In this document: one piece after another, positions 6,646 to 15,824 of the stretch
Position numbering within the stretch: position 1 is the stretch's first letter
Layout of the letters: every line of letters begins with the position of its first letter
Notes under the pieces: generated by a model
What the model was told of the DNA's origin: nothing
What the model saw: the letters and a program-made list of their open reading frames with translations, nothing else
Databases searched by the model: none
Origin: Rhodospirillaceae bacterium
GTDB lineage: Bacteria; Pseudomonadota; Alphaproteobacteria; UBA8366
NCBI GenBank assembly: GCA_002722095.1
Contig: PBKG01000012.1
Span: forward strand, 3,182 to 19,005
DNA: 15,824 nt
Direction: 5' to 3'
Translations under genes and position numbers: made by a program

Positions 6646-7119
6646 TTATTTGTAGCCAACCTTTACGATTTCATAGTCTTTTTGGCCGCGCGGCGTGTTG
6701 ACTTCAGCGCTATCGCCTACCGATTTACCGATCAGAGCCCGTGCAATGGGCGAAGTAACCGAAATTCTACCGTTACTGGGGTCGGCCTCGTACTCGCCGA
6801 CGATTTGAAATGTAGATTCCTCGTCGGTTTCCTCATCTGCGACCGTTACGGTGGCGCCGAATTTAACTTGTTTACCTTTCAAGGCCTTAACGTCGATGAT
6901 ATCCATCCGGCTCGTCTTGTCCTCGAGTTCCATAATGCGCCCTTCGATGAAACTCTGTTGCTCACGCGCAGCATGATATTCAGCATTTTCGGACAAATCG
7001 CCATGTTCGCGGGCGGCCGCGATGGCTTTAATGATTGCTGGCCGTTCGACGCCTTTGAGCGTACGCAGTTCGTCCTGCATTTGCGATGCGCCATCAGCGG
7101 TTATGGGAAATCGTTCCAT
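6646..7119 (-). CDS. greA: Transcription elongation factor GreA
   Basis: A 157-residue protein, close to the 158 residues of E. coli GreA. It rescues backtracked RNA polymerase by stimulating cleavage of the nascent RNA 3' end. Residues 1-75 form the antiparallel coiled coil; its tip carries REHGDLSENAEYHAAREQQ, with D41 and E44 at the catalytic positions known from E. coli. The C-terminal FKBP-like domain contains VKFGATVTV, NGRISVTSPIARALIGK and DYEIVKVGY. I chose the ATG at 7119 because GGTGA lies 6 nt upstream; an in-frame TTG two codons earlier would touch that site and is not credible. carB ends 99 bp upstream on the same strand, and the dioxygenase gene starts 9 nt downstream. Confidence 0.97.
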   Translation of the reverse strand: MERFPITADGASQMQDELRTLKGVERPAIIKAIAAAREHGDLSENAEYHAAREQQSFIEGRIMELEDKTSRMDIIDVKALKGKQVKFGATVTVADEETDEESTFQIVGEYEADPSNGRISVTSPIARALIGKSVGDSAEVNTPRGQKDYEIVKVGYK

Positions 7120-7155
7120 ATTCAATCACCAGTCATTTGTGTCCCGCTTGGACCC

Positions 7156-7168
7156 GGAGGGAACCTCC
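7156..7168 (-). other. Small hairpin in the greA leader
   Basis: A perfect 5 bp inverted repeat GGAGG/CCTCC with a 3 nt loop sits 37-49 nt before the greA start, in the carB-greA gap. There is no following U-run, so it is not an obvious terminator. It may be chance. E. coli greA does have a regulatory leader that yields small RNAs, which makes the position mildly suggestive. Confidence 0.2.
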
Positions 7169-7218
7169 ATAATGCCCCAGTTTAACATCATTTTTGGGAA
7201 CGGGCGGGAAAGTTAACC

Positions 7219-10200
7219 TTAAAACGAACCCTTAAAATAGGATTGCAGCGGAGCAACATCAAGTGTCCCTTGTTTCATCGCTGCAATGGCCATCACTGCA
7301 GCGCGGGCGCCCGCCACGGTCGTGTAATAGGGAACAGAGTGCAATAAGGCGGTTCGGCGCAGGCTGAAACTGTCTTTTATCGCTTGCTCGCCCTCTGTAG
7401 TGTTCAGGACCAATTGCACGTCCCCATTGATCATGGCATCGACAATATGGGGCTGGCCTTCGGCAACTTTATTGATTGGCTCCACTGCCAAACCTTGCTC
7501 GGCGAGAAAGCGTGCGGTGCCACGGGTTGCCATTAGGCTGAAGCCGAGTTCGATCAATTGCCGGGCGGGCTCAATAAAATGATCTTTGTCCGCGTCCTTC
7601 ACCGACATGAAGACGCAACCCTCGATGGGCAGTTCGACGCCACTGCCCAGTTGAGATTTGGCGAAGGCACGTCCGAAATCGCTATCGATTCCCATCACTT
7701 CGCCGGTCGATTTCATTTCCGGACCAAGCACCACATCCACTCCAGGGAAGCGTGCGAAGGGGAACACGGCCTCTTTCACCGCGATATGCCCGCCATTGGC
7801 GACTTTGGTCAGCGCGAAATTTCCGATCGATTCGCCGGCCATGAGGCGCGCGGCGATCTTGGCGATCGGGACACCGGTCGCCTTGGCGACAAAGGGCACT
7901 GTACGGCTCGCCCGCGGATTGACCTCAATCAGAAATACCTCACCGTCCTTGACCGCATATTGCACGTTCATCAGCCCGATCACGTTGAGTGCTTTGGCAA
8001 GCGATTCCGTCTGGCGCTTGATTTCCTCAAGCACATCCTCATCGAGCGTATAGGGCGGTAACGAACAGGCACTGTCGCCCGAATGGATACCGGCCTCTTC
8101 GATATGCTCCATGATTCCGGCCACATGGACATCGGTGCCGTCGCAAAGCGCATCCACGTCGACTTCAATGGCGCCGGCGAGAAAATGATCGACCAGAACA
8201 GGATGATCTCCGGAGACCCGCACTGCCGTCGTCATGTAACGTTTCAGGCCCGACGGATTGTGAATCAGTTCCATCGCCCGGCCTCCCAAGACGTAGGACG
8301 GCCTGAGCAGAACCGGATAACCGATCTTTTCCGCGATCTTGCGCGCTTCGGGAAGCGACGTTGCTGTACCCGCATCGGGCTGACGGAGCTTCAGCTTTTT
8401 CAACAAACGTTGGAAGCGGGCCCGGTCTTCGGCAAGGTCGATGGCATCCGGCGATGTGCCGAGGATCGGAATGCCTTCCTTCTCGAGCGCATTGGCAAGC
8501 TTCAACGGTGTCTGGCCGCCAAATTGAACGATAACGCCGAGTAGATTCCCCTTTTGCTGTTCCGCGCGCACGATGGAAATCACATCTTCGGCGGTGAGCG
8601 GTTCGAAATAGAGCCGGTCGGAAGTGTCGTAATCGGTCGAAACGGTTTCCGGATTGCAATTGATCATGATCGTTTCGTAACCGGCTTCGCGGAGCGCGAA
8701 CACCGCATGGACGCAGCAATAATCGAATTCGATCCCCTGGCCGATCCGGTTCGGCCCGCCGCCTAAGATAATCACCTTGTCGCGGTCCGAAACGTCGGCT
8801 TCGGTCTCAGCGGCTTCAACCCCATCGCCCTCATAGGCCGAATAGAGGTAAGGCGTTTGCGATGGGAACTCGGCGGCACATGTGTCGATACATTTGAATA
8901 CCGGCTCGATCTTCTTTCGGAGCCGCGCTCTCGTCACCCGTTTTTCGGTGGTCCCGGCCAATTCCGCAAGGCGTGCGTCGCTAAAGCCGAGCTTTTTCAG
9001 CCGCAGGAAGTCGATTGCCTTTCGGGGCAGGCCTTTTTCCTTGACCTCGTTTTCGGCTGCGACGATGTCTTCGATTTGACGCAGGAACCAAGGGTCGATC
9101 TTGCACGCTTCGAAAATTTCTTCGACGCCAAGTCCCTGGCGGAAGGCTTGCGCGATCAACAAAATTCGGTCGGGGATCGGCTGGCGGAGCGCCCCCAGCA
9201 TTTCGCTGCGGTCGTTTTCTTCGGCACCTGCCAGAGGTACTTCGTTAAAGCCGTTGAGGCCTGTCTCCATGGATCGGAGCGCTTTCTGCACGCTTTCGGC
9301 AAAGCTCCGGCCGATCGACATCGCTTCGCCGACCGATTTCATTGCCGTGGTCAGCGTCGCCTCGGCGCCAGCGAACTTTTCAAAGGTGAAGCGTGGAATT
9401 TTGGTCACCACGTAATCGATGGTCGGCTCGAAACTCGCTGGCGTCACCTTGGTGATGTCGTTGTCGAGTTCGTCGAGCGTGTATCCGACCGCGAGCTTGG
9501 CAGCGATTTTAGCAATCGGGAAACCGGTAGCCTTCGATGCCAAAGCCGAAGAGCGCGAGACGCGCGGGTTCATCTCGATAATCACCAACCGCCCCGATGC
9601 GGGATCGATCGCGAATTGCACGTTGGACCCGCCGGTATCTACGCCAATCTCGCGCAAACAGGCGATCGAGGCGTTGCGAAGAATCTGATATTCCTTGTCT
9701 GTCAGGGTCAGTGCCGGCGCGACGGTGATCGAATCGCCGGTATGAATTCCCATCGGATCGATGTTCTCGATCGAACAGATGATGATGCAATTGTCCGCCT
9801 GGTCGCGCACCACTTCCATCTCGAATTCTTTCCAGCCGAGCACCGATTCCTCGACCAGCACTTCGCTTACCGGCGATGCGCGCAGCCCCTGGTCGAGCAG
9901 GTCAAGATATTGTTGCCGGTTGTAGGCGATGCCGCCGCCTTGGCCGCCGAGGGTAAAGGACGGCCGCAAAATCAGCGGCAGTCCGACCTCTTCCAGCGCC
10001 TGATTGGCTTCCGACATGTCGTTGACGAGCATGCTTTTGGGTGTTTCGAGCCCGATCGAATTCATCGCCTCGCGGAAGAGCTGTCGGTCCTCGGCCTTGG
10101 CGATCACGTCTGCCTTGGCGCCGATCAGTTCGACGCCTAGCTGGTCCAACGTTCCGTCGCGAAACAGCGCCAGGGCAGTATTCAGCGCGGTCTGGCCGCC

Positions 10201-10470
10201 CATGGTGGGCAGGACCGCATCCGGGCGTTCGCGCTCGAGAATCTTTGCAACCGTCTCCGGCGTGATCGGCTCCACATAGGTCGCATCCGCCGTGTCCGGG
10301 TCGGTCATGATGGTGGCTGGATTGGAATTCGCCAGTACTACCCGATAGCCTTCCTCTTTCAGCGCTTTGCAGGCCTGTGTGCCGGAATAGTCGAACTCGC
10401 AAGCTTGCCCGATAACGATCGGCCCGGCGCCGATGATGCAGATCGATTTAAGGTCGGTACGTTTGGGCAC
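7219..10470 (-). CDS. carB: Carbamoyl-phosphate synthase large subunit
   Basis: A full-length 1083-residue CarB (E. coli 1073). It uses ammonia delivered by CarA, bicarbonate and two ATP to make carbamoyl phosphate for arginine and pyrimidine synthesis. The two homologous halves are evident: the first begins [24 protein letters not shown] (about residues 10-33, quoted loosely as [11 protein letters not shown]) with an ATP-grasp unit containing [12 protein letters not shown] and [18 protein letters not shown]; the second begins [19 protein letters not shown] near residue 570, with [12 protein letters not shown] and [18 protein letters not shown]. The last 140 residues are the MGS-like allosteric domain. 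The start codon is GTG at 10470, four nt after the carA stop; GAGAAGG lies 12 nt before it, inside carA. No frameshift or missing motif was seen. Confidence 0.98.
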   Translation of the reverse strand: MPKRTDLKSICIIGAGPIVIGQACEFDYSGTQACKALKEEGYRVVLANSNPATIMTDPDTADATYVEPITPETVAKILERERPDAVLPTMGGQTALNTALALFRDGTLDQLGVELIGAKADVIAKAEDRQLFREAMNSIGLETPKSMLVNDMSEANQALEEVGLPLILRPSFTLGGQGGGIAYNRQQYLDLLDQGLRASPVSEVLVEESVLGWKEFEMEVVRDQADNCIIICSIENIDPMGIHTGDSITVAPALTLTDKEYQILRNASIACLREIGVDTGGSNVQFAIDPASGRLVIIEMNPRVSRSSALASKATGFPIAKIAAKLAVGYTLDELDNDITKVTPASFEPTIDYVVTKIPRFTFEKFAGAEATLTTAMKSVGEAMSIGRSFAESVQKALRSMETGLNGFNEVPLAGAEENDRSEMLGALRQPIPDRILLIAQAFRQGLGVEEIFEACKIDPWFLRQIEDIVAAENEVKEKGLPRKAIDFLRLKKLGFSDARLAELAGTTEKRVTRARLRKKIEPVFKCIDTCAAEFPSQTPYLYSAYEGDGVEAAETEADVSDRDKVIILGGGPNRIGQGIEFDYCCVHAVFALREAGYETIMINCNPETVSTDYDTSDRLYFEPLTAEDVISIVRAEQQKGNLLGVIVQFGGQTPLKLANALEKEGIPILGTSPDAIDLAEDRARFQRLLKKLKLRQPDAGTATSLPEARKIAEKIGYPVLLRPSYVLGGRAMELIHNPSGLKRYMTTAVRVSGDHPVLVDHFLAGAIEVDVDALCDGTDVHVAGIMEHIEEAGIHSGDSACSLPPYTLDEDVLEEIKRQTESLAKALNVIGLMNVQYAVKDGEVFLIEVNPRASRTVPFVAKATGVPIAKIAARLMAGESIGNFALTKVANGGHIAVKEAVFPFARFPGVDVVLGPEMKSTGEVMGIDSDFGRAFAKSQLGSGVELPIEGCVFMSVKDADKDHFIEPARQLIELGFSLMATRGTARFLAEQGLAVEPINKVAEGQPHIVDAMINGDVQLVLNTTEGEQAIKDSFSLRRTALLHSVPYYTTVAGARAAVMAIAAMKQGTLDVAPLQSYFKGSF

Positions 10471-10474
10471 GGGC

Positions 10475-11647
10475 TTAGGCCGCCTTCTCGATATTTTCTA
10501 CAAACCGTTCGAACAGATAGTGACTGTCCTGCGGGCCCGGCGAGGCTTCCGGATGGTATTGCACCGAGAAGACCGGCCGGTTCTTGACATTGATGCCGGC
10601 CAAAGTGCCGTCGAACAGTGAAACATGGCTCATCTCGACCCCGTCGGGGAGCGATTCCTCGGTCACCACGAAGCCGTGATTCTGACTGGTAATTTCGACC
10701 GCGCCGGTAGCCAGGTTCTTGATCGGATGGTTGGCGCCGCGATGGCCGTGATGCATTTTTTCGGTCTTGGCGCCGAGTGCCAGCGCCAGCAACTGATGGC
10801 CCAAGCAAATTCCGAAGATGGGTTTGCCGGTTTCGAGCAAACGCTCGATCATTGGTACCGCATACTCGCCGGTCGCCGCCGGGTCGCCGGGGCCGTTGGA
10901 AAGAAAGATGCCGTCCGGCTCGTAGCCGAGCACAGTCTCCGCATCTGCCGTCGCCGGCACTACCGTCACTTTGCAATCCAATTGGGTGAGGCAGCGGAGG
11001 ATATTGCGCTTGGCACCGAAATCCACGGCAACAACGTGATGCTTCGCATTTTTCTGCGTTGCATAACCCTCGCCCAGCGTCCAGGCGCCTTCGGTCCAAT
11101 CGTAACTTTGGGTGCAGCTTACCTCTTTTGCCAGATCCATACCCTTGAGACCGGGCCATGCATTGGCCTTTTCGATCGCTGCGGGGATGTCGAACTTGCG
11201 TTTGGGGCTATGCAGCAGCAAGCCGTTTGGGGCGCCGAGATCGCGGATGCGTCGCGTCAGCCGTCGCGTATCGACACCGGCAAGTGCGACTAAATTTTGC
11301 GCCTTCAGCCAGGTATCGAAGTTATGCATGGCCCGCCAGTTGGATGGCTCGGTGATATCCGCGCGCAGTATGCAACCCCGTGCCACGGGCGATGTTGTTT
11401 CGATATCTTCACTGTTGGTACCCACATTGCCGATATGCGGAAAGGTGAAGCAGATCATCTGACCCGCATAAGACGGGTCGGTCATAATTTCCTGATAGCC
11501 GGTGATCGAGGTATTGAAACAAATCTCGCCGACCGCTTCGCCCTCGGCGCCTGCGCCGGTGCCCCACAATACAGTCCCGTCCGCAAGAACCAACGCTCCC
11601 GTTGCCTTTGGCGGCGGGAGGGGGGAGGACTTGGATTTAACGGCCAT
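10475..11647 (-). CDS. carA: Carbamoyl-phosphate synthase small (glutaminase) subunit
   Basis: A 390-residue CarA. It hydrolyses glutamine and passes ammonia to CarB. The N-terminal CPSase domain covers residues about 15-155 ([20 protein letters not shown], then [11 protein letters not shown]); the class I glutaminase domain follows, with nucleophile C281 in GICLGHQ and catalytic H365 and E367 in [10 protein letters not shown]. The frame is open upstream to 11764, but the extra 39 residues do not resemble CarA, and an ATG at 11647 puts the protein at its usual length; only a loose purine-rich AGAGA lies about 10 nt upstream. carB begins four nt after the stop, so the two are translated together. 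A candidate promoter lies at 11754-11782, which would leave a leader of about 100 nt. Confidence 0.97.
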   Translation of the reverse strand: MAVKSKSSPLPPPKATGALVLADGTVLWGTGAGAEGEAVGEICFNTSITGYQEIMTDPSYAGQMICFTFPHIGNVGTNSEDIETTSPVARGCILRADITEPSNWRAMHNFDTWLKAQNLVALAGVDTRRLTRRIRDLGAPNGLLLHSPKRKFDIPAAIEKANAWPGLKGMDLAKEVSCTQSYDWTEGAWTLGEGYATQKNAKHHVVAVDFGAKRNILRCLTQLDCKVTVVPATADAETVLGYEPDGIFLSNGPGDPAATGEYAVPMIERLLETGKPIFGICLGHQLLALALGAKTEKMHHGHRGANHPIKNLATGAVEITSQNHGFVVTEESLPDGVEMSHVSLFDGTLAGINVKNRPVFSVQYHPEASPGPQDSHYLFERFVENIEKAA

Positions 11648-11753
11648 ATAAGAGCGTTCTCTTTTCCCAAAGGGCGCTAAAGAATGTCGAAATTGGGCGA
11701 TATCCCTAACGAAACTGTAGCCCGAATCAAGCAACCCTACGAAAACCGCAGAG

Positions 11754-11782
11754 GTTCTAAGCAATCATGGTCGCTAGGTCAA
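11754..11782 (-). promoter_or_regulatory. Candidate sigma-70 promoter of carAB
   Basis: On the minus strand TTGACC (11782-11777, five of six matches) is followed after 17 bp by TAGAAC (11759-11754, four of six). Transcription would start near 11747 and give a leader of about 100 nt before carA. The AT-rich block 11785-11826 lies just upstream of it, where an UP-like element or regulator site would be expected. Confidence 0.45.
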
Positions 11783-11804
11783 GCGATAAAAAATATAAAT
11801 ATTC

Positions 11805-11819
11805 AGTATTATCAATACT
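11805..11819. promoter_or_regulatory. 15 bp palindrome between carA and yqeY
   Basis: AGTATT-ATC-AATACT is a perfect inverted repeat with 6 bp arms and a 3 nt spacer, placed in a 40 bp AT-rich block. It is 23 bp upstream of the candidate carA -35 and 79 bp before yqeY. It could bind a regulator of either divergent unit, but AT-rich palindromes of this size also arise by chance. The rest of the 250 bp carA-yqeY gap shows nothing further I can name, and I see no convincing yqeY promoter. Confidence 0.3.
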
Positions 11820-11897
11820 TTATAAGTTTGCAAAAGCTTGCGCCTCGAAACGGGATTCGTTACGGTTTTGCCAAAGAATGTTGGGGGGAATCACGGC

Positions 11898-12353
11898 ATG
11901 TTGCGCGAAGAGCTCAACGAGTCGCTGAAACAGGCTACCAAGTCGAAGGATAGCTGCGCCGTCGCCACGATCCGATTGATCTTGGCGGCGCTGAAAGACC
12001 GCGATATTGCGGCACGTTCCAAAGGCAATAATGATGGCATCGGCGACGACGACATCCTGTCGCTTCTGCAGACGATGGTCAAACAGCGTCGGGAAAGCAG
12101 TGATCTCTATGAAAAGGGCAATCGGCCCGAACTTGCCGAGCGGGAGTTGAAAGAGATCGAGATAATCCAATCATTTATGCCGGAACAGATGGGTGATGAC
12201 GATATCGCCGCCGCCGTCGCCCAGGTCATTGAAGAGCTTGGAGCGTCGGGTCTCAAAGAGATGGGCGGCGTGATGGCCGCTCTCCGCGAGCGCTATCAGG
12301 GGCAGATGGATTTCGGCAAAGCGAGTGCCGTCGCGAAGGCGAGTTTGGCCTAA
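11898..12353 (+). CDS. yqeY: GatB/YqeY domain protein
   Basis: A 151-residue stand-alone YqeY-family protein (E. coli 147 residues). The domain resembles the tRNA-binding tail of the GatB amidotransferase subunit, but the role of free YqeY is not settled. Family blocks are LREELNESLKQATKSKD, RLILAALKDRDIAAR, DDDILSLLQTMVKQRRES, ELKEIEIIQSFMPEQM and GVMAALRERYQGQMDFGKAS near the C-terminus. I chose the ATG at 11898 because GGGGAA lies 7 nt upstream; the frame is open 20 codons further, without family resemblance. It precedes dnaG by 100 bp, the arrangement often seen in macromolecular-synthesis clusters, here without rpsU in view. Confidence 0.93.
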   Translation: MLREELNESLKQATKSKDSCAVATIRLILAALKDRDIAARSKGNNDGIGDDDILSLLQTMVKQRRESSDLYEKGNRPELAERELKEIEIIQSFMPEQMGDDDIAAAVAQVIEELGASGLKEMGGVMAALRERYQGQMDFGKASAVAKASLA

Positions 12354-12376
12354 AGCTTGCGTATTCAAATACCAAA

Positions 12377-12403
12377 GGTGGCGAAATTTTGCCGCCGTTA
12401 TTT
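12377..12403 (+). terminator. Weak hairpin after yqeY
   Basis: GGTGGCG (12377-12383) can pair with TGCCGCC (12390-12396) through seven pairs, two of them G-U wobbles, with a 6 nt AAATTT loop, followed by GTTATTT. It sits 23 bp after the yqeY stop. It could attenuate transcription between yqeY and dnaG. Confidence 0.3.
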
Positions 12404-12453
12404 GCTTGGTGTAACATTGTCCTTCGTGGCTCGAACGGTGCCGGTGAGCATAT

Positions 12454-14334
12454 ATGGCCTTCCCGCCGAATTTTTTGGATGAAATCAGAACGCGCATGTC
12501 GGTCTCGGAAGTTTGCGGCCGGCGCGTGCAGCTGAAAAAGCGCGGACGCGAATTTGTCGGCCTGAGTCCGTTCAATAACGAAAAGACGCCGTCCTTCACG
12601 GTCAACGATCAGAAGGGCTTCTATCATTGTTTTTCCAGCGGCAAGCATGGCGATATTTTTTCCTTCGTCATGGCAACCGAAGGGCTGAGCTTTCCGGAAG
12701 CGGTCGAGAAGCTCGCCCGTGACGTCGGCCTCGAGGTGCCGCGCGAGACACCTGCCGAACGCGAAAAAAGCGAAAAGCGGGCCGGTCTTTACGATGTCAT
12801 GGAAGCGGCGTGCAAGTTCTTCGAACGCAGCTTGAAAGAGGCCGGCGGCGGCGAAGCGCGCCGCTATCTGGAAGGGCGCGACCTCGATCCGGAAACCATC
12901 CGCAAATTCCGGCTCGGCTATGCGCCGCAAGGAAACGCGATGCGCGTCGCGCTCGAAGGCAACGGCATCACCGAGGCATTGCTGCTGGATGCGGGCTTGT
13001 TGCGGAAGTCCGATGACGGCCGCGCGCCCTATGCCTTCTTCCGCGACCGGGTGCTGTTTCCCATCACCGACCGTCGCGGGCGAGTGGTTGGGTTTGGCGG
13101 CCGCCTAATGGGCGATGCCAAGGCGGCAAAATATATCAACTCGCCGGACACCCCCCTCTTCGATAAAGGCCGCACTCTCTACAATTTGAGCCAGGCTCGA
13201 CAGGCGGCCCATGACGGCCATACGGTCATCGTCGCCGAAGGCTATATGGATGTGATCGCGCTCGACCGGGCTGGGTTTAAAGGCGCCGTCGCGCCTCTCG
13301 GGACGGCCCTGACCGAAACGCAGTTGGAAGAGATTTGGCGTCTCGCTCCCGAGCCGGTGCTCTGCTTCGATGGCGATGCCGCCGGTGGCCGCGCCGCGAT
13401 GAGGGCGGCCGAACGGGCATTGCCGCTGCTCAAGCCGGGGCGCTCGTTGCAATTCGCTTATTTGCCGGCCGGTGACGATCCGGACAGCCTGATTGCCGCT
13501 CAGGGGTCGAATGCGATGTCCGAAGTTATTTCCGGTGCACGTCCGCTGGTCGATGTTCTTTGGGCCCACGAATTCACCCAGAAGCCCCTCGACACCCCCG
13601 AGAGGCGGGCCGATCTCGAATCCCGGCTGAGGAAATGCGTTTCCGAAATCGCCGACGGTGGCGTTCAAGAGCATTATCGCCAGGCTTTTCGCGACCGGGT
13701 CTGGCGGACGTTCCGTAATAACGGCGATCGTGGCGCCGGGCGTGGGGGGCGTTTCGAACGTCCAGGGCGACGTTTTGGGCGAACTGCCGGCATGGATCAG
13801 CCACCAACCGGCAATTTGCGCGCAAATGTGGCCGCCATGCGGACCCGTCGGCAACAAATCCTGTTGGCGACAATGCTTAATTATCCGGCACTTTTGGATG
13901 AATTTGGCGAGGCGCTCGGGCAAATTTCGTTGCAGCCGGAACTTGACAAATTGCTCCAGGAAATCCATCACTGGCATGCAAATTCACAAGGGCTTGACGC
14001 AGAAGACCTCAAACGCCACCTCTATGATCTAGGGTTCGAAAAACAGCTTGAAACCTTAGGCAGCGAAGAGGTGCTATCGCACGCTGCATTTGCCCGCGAA
14101 TTGCCGGAAAACGGAACATTTGGGCCGGATCCGCTTATGCATGCACGGGAAGGGTTTCAGCAAACGTTAACCCTTTTGTCACAGGCTAAGCGGAAGCAGG
14201 AAGTTTTGGCGCAAGGACGCGCCGCGGCCGGTGAAGGCACCGAAGAAAGCGAACAACGCTTTCTCGCGTTTCGCCGGGTAATGGAAGAAGAAGCGGCGGA
14301 CATATTGGCCGTCGATGAAAACGATATGGGCTAG
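12454..14334 (+). CDS. dnaG: DNA primase DnaG
   Basis: A 626-residue primase that makes RNA primers for DNA replication at the fork. The order is the usual one: N-terminal zinc-ribbon-like domain (1-100), RNA polymerase core with TOPRIM, and a C-terminal helicase-binding region (about 450-626). TOPRIM acidic residues are present, E262 (VAEGYMD) and D306/D308 (FDGDAAGGRAA), matching E. coli E265, D309 and D311; the basic motif KYINSPDTPLFDKGRTLYN is also present. The zinc ribbon is degenerate: the canonical C, H, C, C ligands correspond to S38, N41, C59 and S62, so only one remains, though the surrounding fold sequence (NEKTPSFTVNDQKGFYHCF) is strongly conserved. A Gly/Arg-rich linker covers about 425-447. 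GGTGAG lies 5 nt before the ATG. rpoD follows 54 bp after the stop. Confidence 0.97.
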   Translation: MAFPPNFLDEIRTRMSVSEVCGRRVQLKKRGREFVGLSPFNNEKTPSFTVNDQKGFYHCFSSGKHGDIFSFVMATEGLSFPEAVEKLARDVGLEVPRETPAEREKSEKRAGLYDVMEAACKFFERSLKEAGGGEARRYLEGRDLDPETIRKFRLGYAPQGNAMRVALEGNGITEALLLDAGLLRKSDDGRAPYAFFRDRVLFPITDRRGRVVGFGGRLMGDAKAAKYINSPDTPLFDKGRTLYNLSQARQAAHDGHTVIVAEGYMDVIALDRAGFKGAVAPLGTALTETQLEEIWRLAPEPVLCFDGDAAGGRAAMRAAERALPLLKPGRSLQFAYLPAGDDPDSLIAAQGSNAMSEVISGARPLVDVLWAHEFTQKPLDTPERRADLESRLRKCVSEIADGGVQEHYRQAFRDRVWRTFRNNGDRGAGRGGRFERPGRRFGRTAGMDQPPTGNLRANVAAMRTRRQQILLATMLNYPALLDEFGEALGQISLQPELDKLLQEIHHWHANSQGLDAEDLKRHLYDLGFEKQLETLGSEEVLSHAAFARELPENGTFGPDPLMHAREGFQQTLTLLSQAKRKQEVLAQGRAAAGEGTEESEQRFLAFRRVMEEEAADILAVDENDMG

Positions 14335-14388
14335 GGGCGCCAGCCTTAAGGTCCGTGAAACGAACGATGCGATTGGGAGCGTGAGGCT

Positions 14389-15824
<1,436 letters not shown>

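Noticed and set aside
7120..7125. TTG start of greA two codons upstream of the ATG
   Set aside because: It directly abuts the GGTGA ribosome binding site, which is spaced correctly only for the ATG at 7119.
8857..10140. 427-codon open frame on the plus strand
   Set aside because: It is antisense to carB, whose protein sequence is fully conserved across this stretch; composition is typical of a shadow frame.
11648..11764. Upstream extension of carA
   Set aside because: The added 39 residues do not resemble CarA, and the extension would run over the candidate promoter's -10.
13105..13977. 290-codon open frame on the minus strand
   Set aside because: It is antisense to dnaG, inside the TOPRIM-containing core, with no recognisable domain.

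Overview
The window reads as a chromosomal segment of an alphaproteobacterium, possibly Rhodospirillales-like. Supporting signs are a bacterial ELM1 (DUF1022) protein, alphaproteobacterial-looking CarA/CarB, GreA, DnaG and RpoD, and a yqeY-dnaG-rpoD cluster without rpsU. The order assignment is a guess. GC content looks moderate (mid-50s % by eye), coding density is high, and I found no tRNA, rRNA, CRISPR, IS element or phage gene.

Left edge (1-801): the 3' two thirds of msrP, the molybdopterin methionine-sulfoxide reductase, on the plus strand. It faces a minus-strand LysR gene. The 213 bp between them carry three inverted repeats: two look like terminators of the LysR transcript, and one is a long imperfect hairpin that overlaps a possible 19-codon Cys-rich ORF.

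802-5346: a minus-strand run in transcription order ELM1-like protein, 2OG-Fe(II) oxygenase, a 638-residue protein of unknown function, LysR regulator. Gaps are 89, 24 and 10 bp, so at least the last three are probably one transcript. The 638-residue protein is the least explained gene here. A divergent Lrp/AsnC regulator (5457-5960) shares a 110 bp promoter region with ELM1; it contains a perfect 15 bp palindrome and an imperfect second copy 29 bp away, suggesting Lrp control in both directions.

6031-11647: minus-strand run carA, carB, greA, and a PKHD-type 2OG-Fe(II) dioxygenase. carA-carB make carbamoyl phosphate for arginine and pyrimidine synthesis. The dioxygenase starts 9 nt after greA and is probably co-transcribed with it.

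11898-15824: plus strand yqeY, dnaG, rpoD (truncated by the window end), the macromolecular-synthesis type cluster of primase and housekeeping sigma factor. DnaG has lost three of the four canonical zinc-ribbon ligands, and RpoD has an Asn/Gly plus poly-Asp low-complexity insert in its non-conserved region.

Most of the window is ordinary housekeeping DNA. The best candidate for something undescribed is the ELM1 / 2OG oxygenase / 638-residue protein operon under apparent Lrp control.
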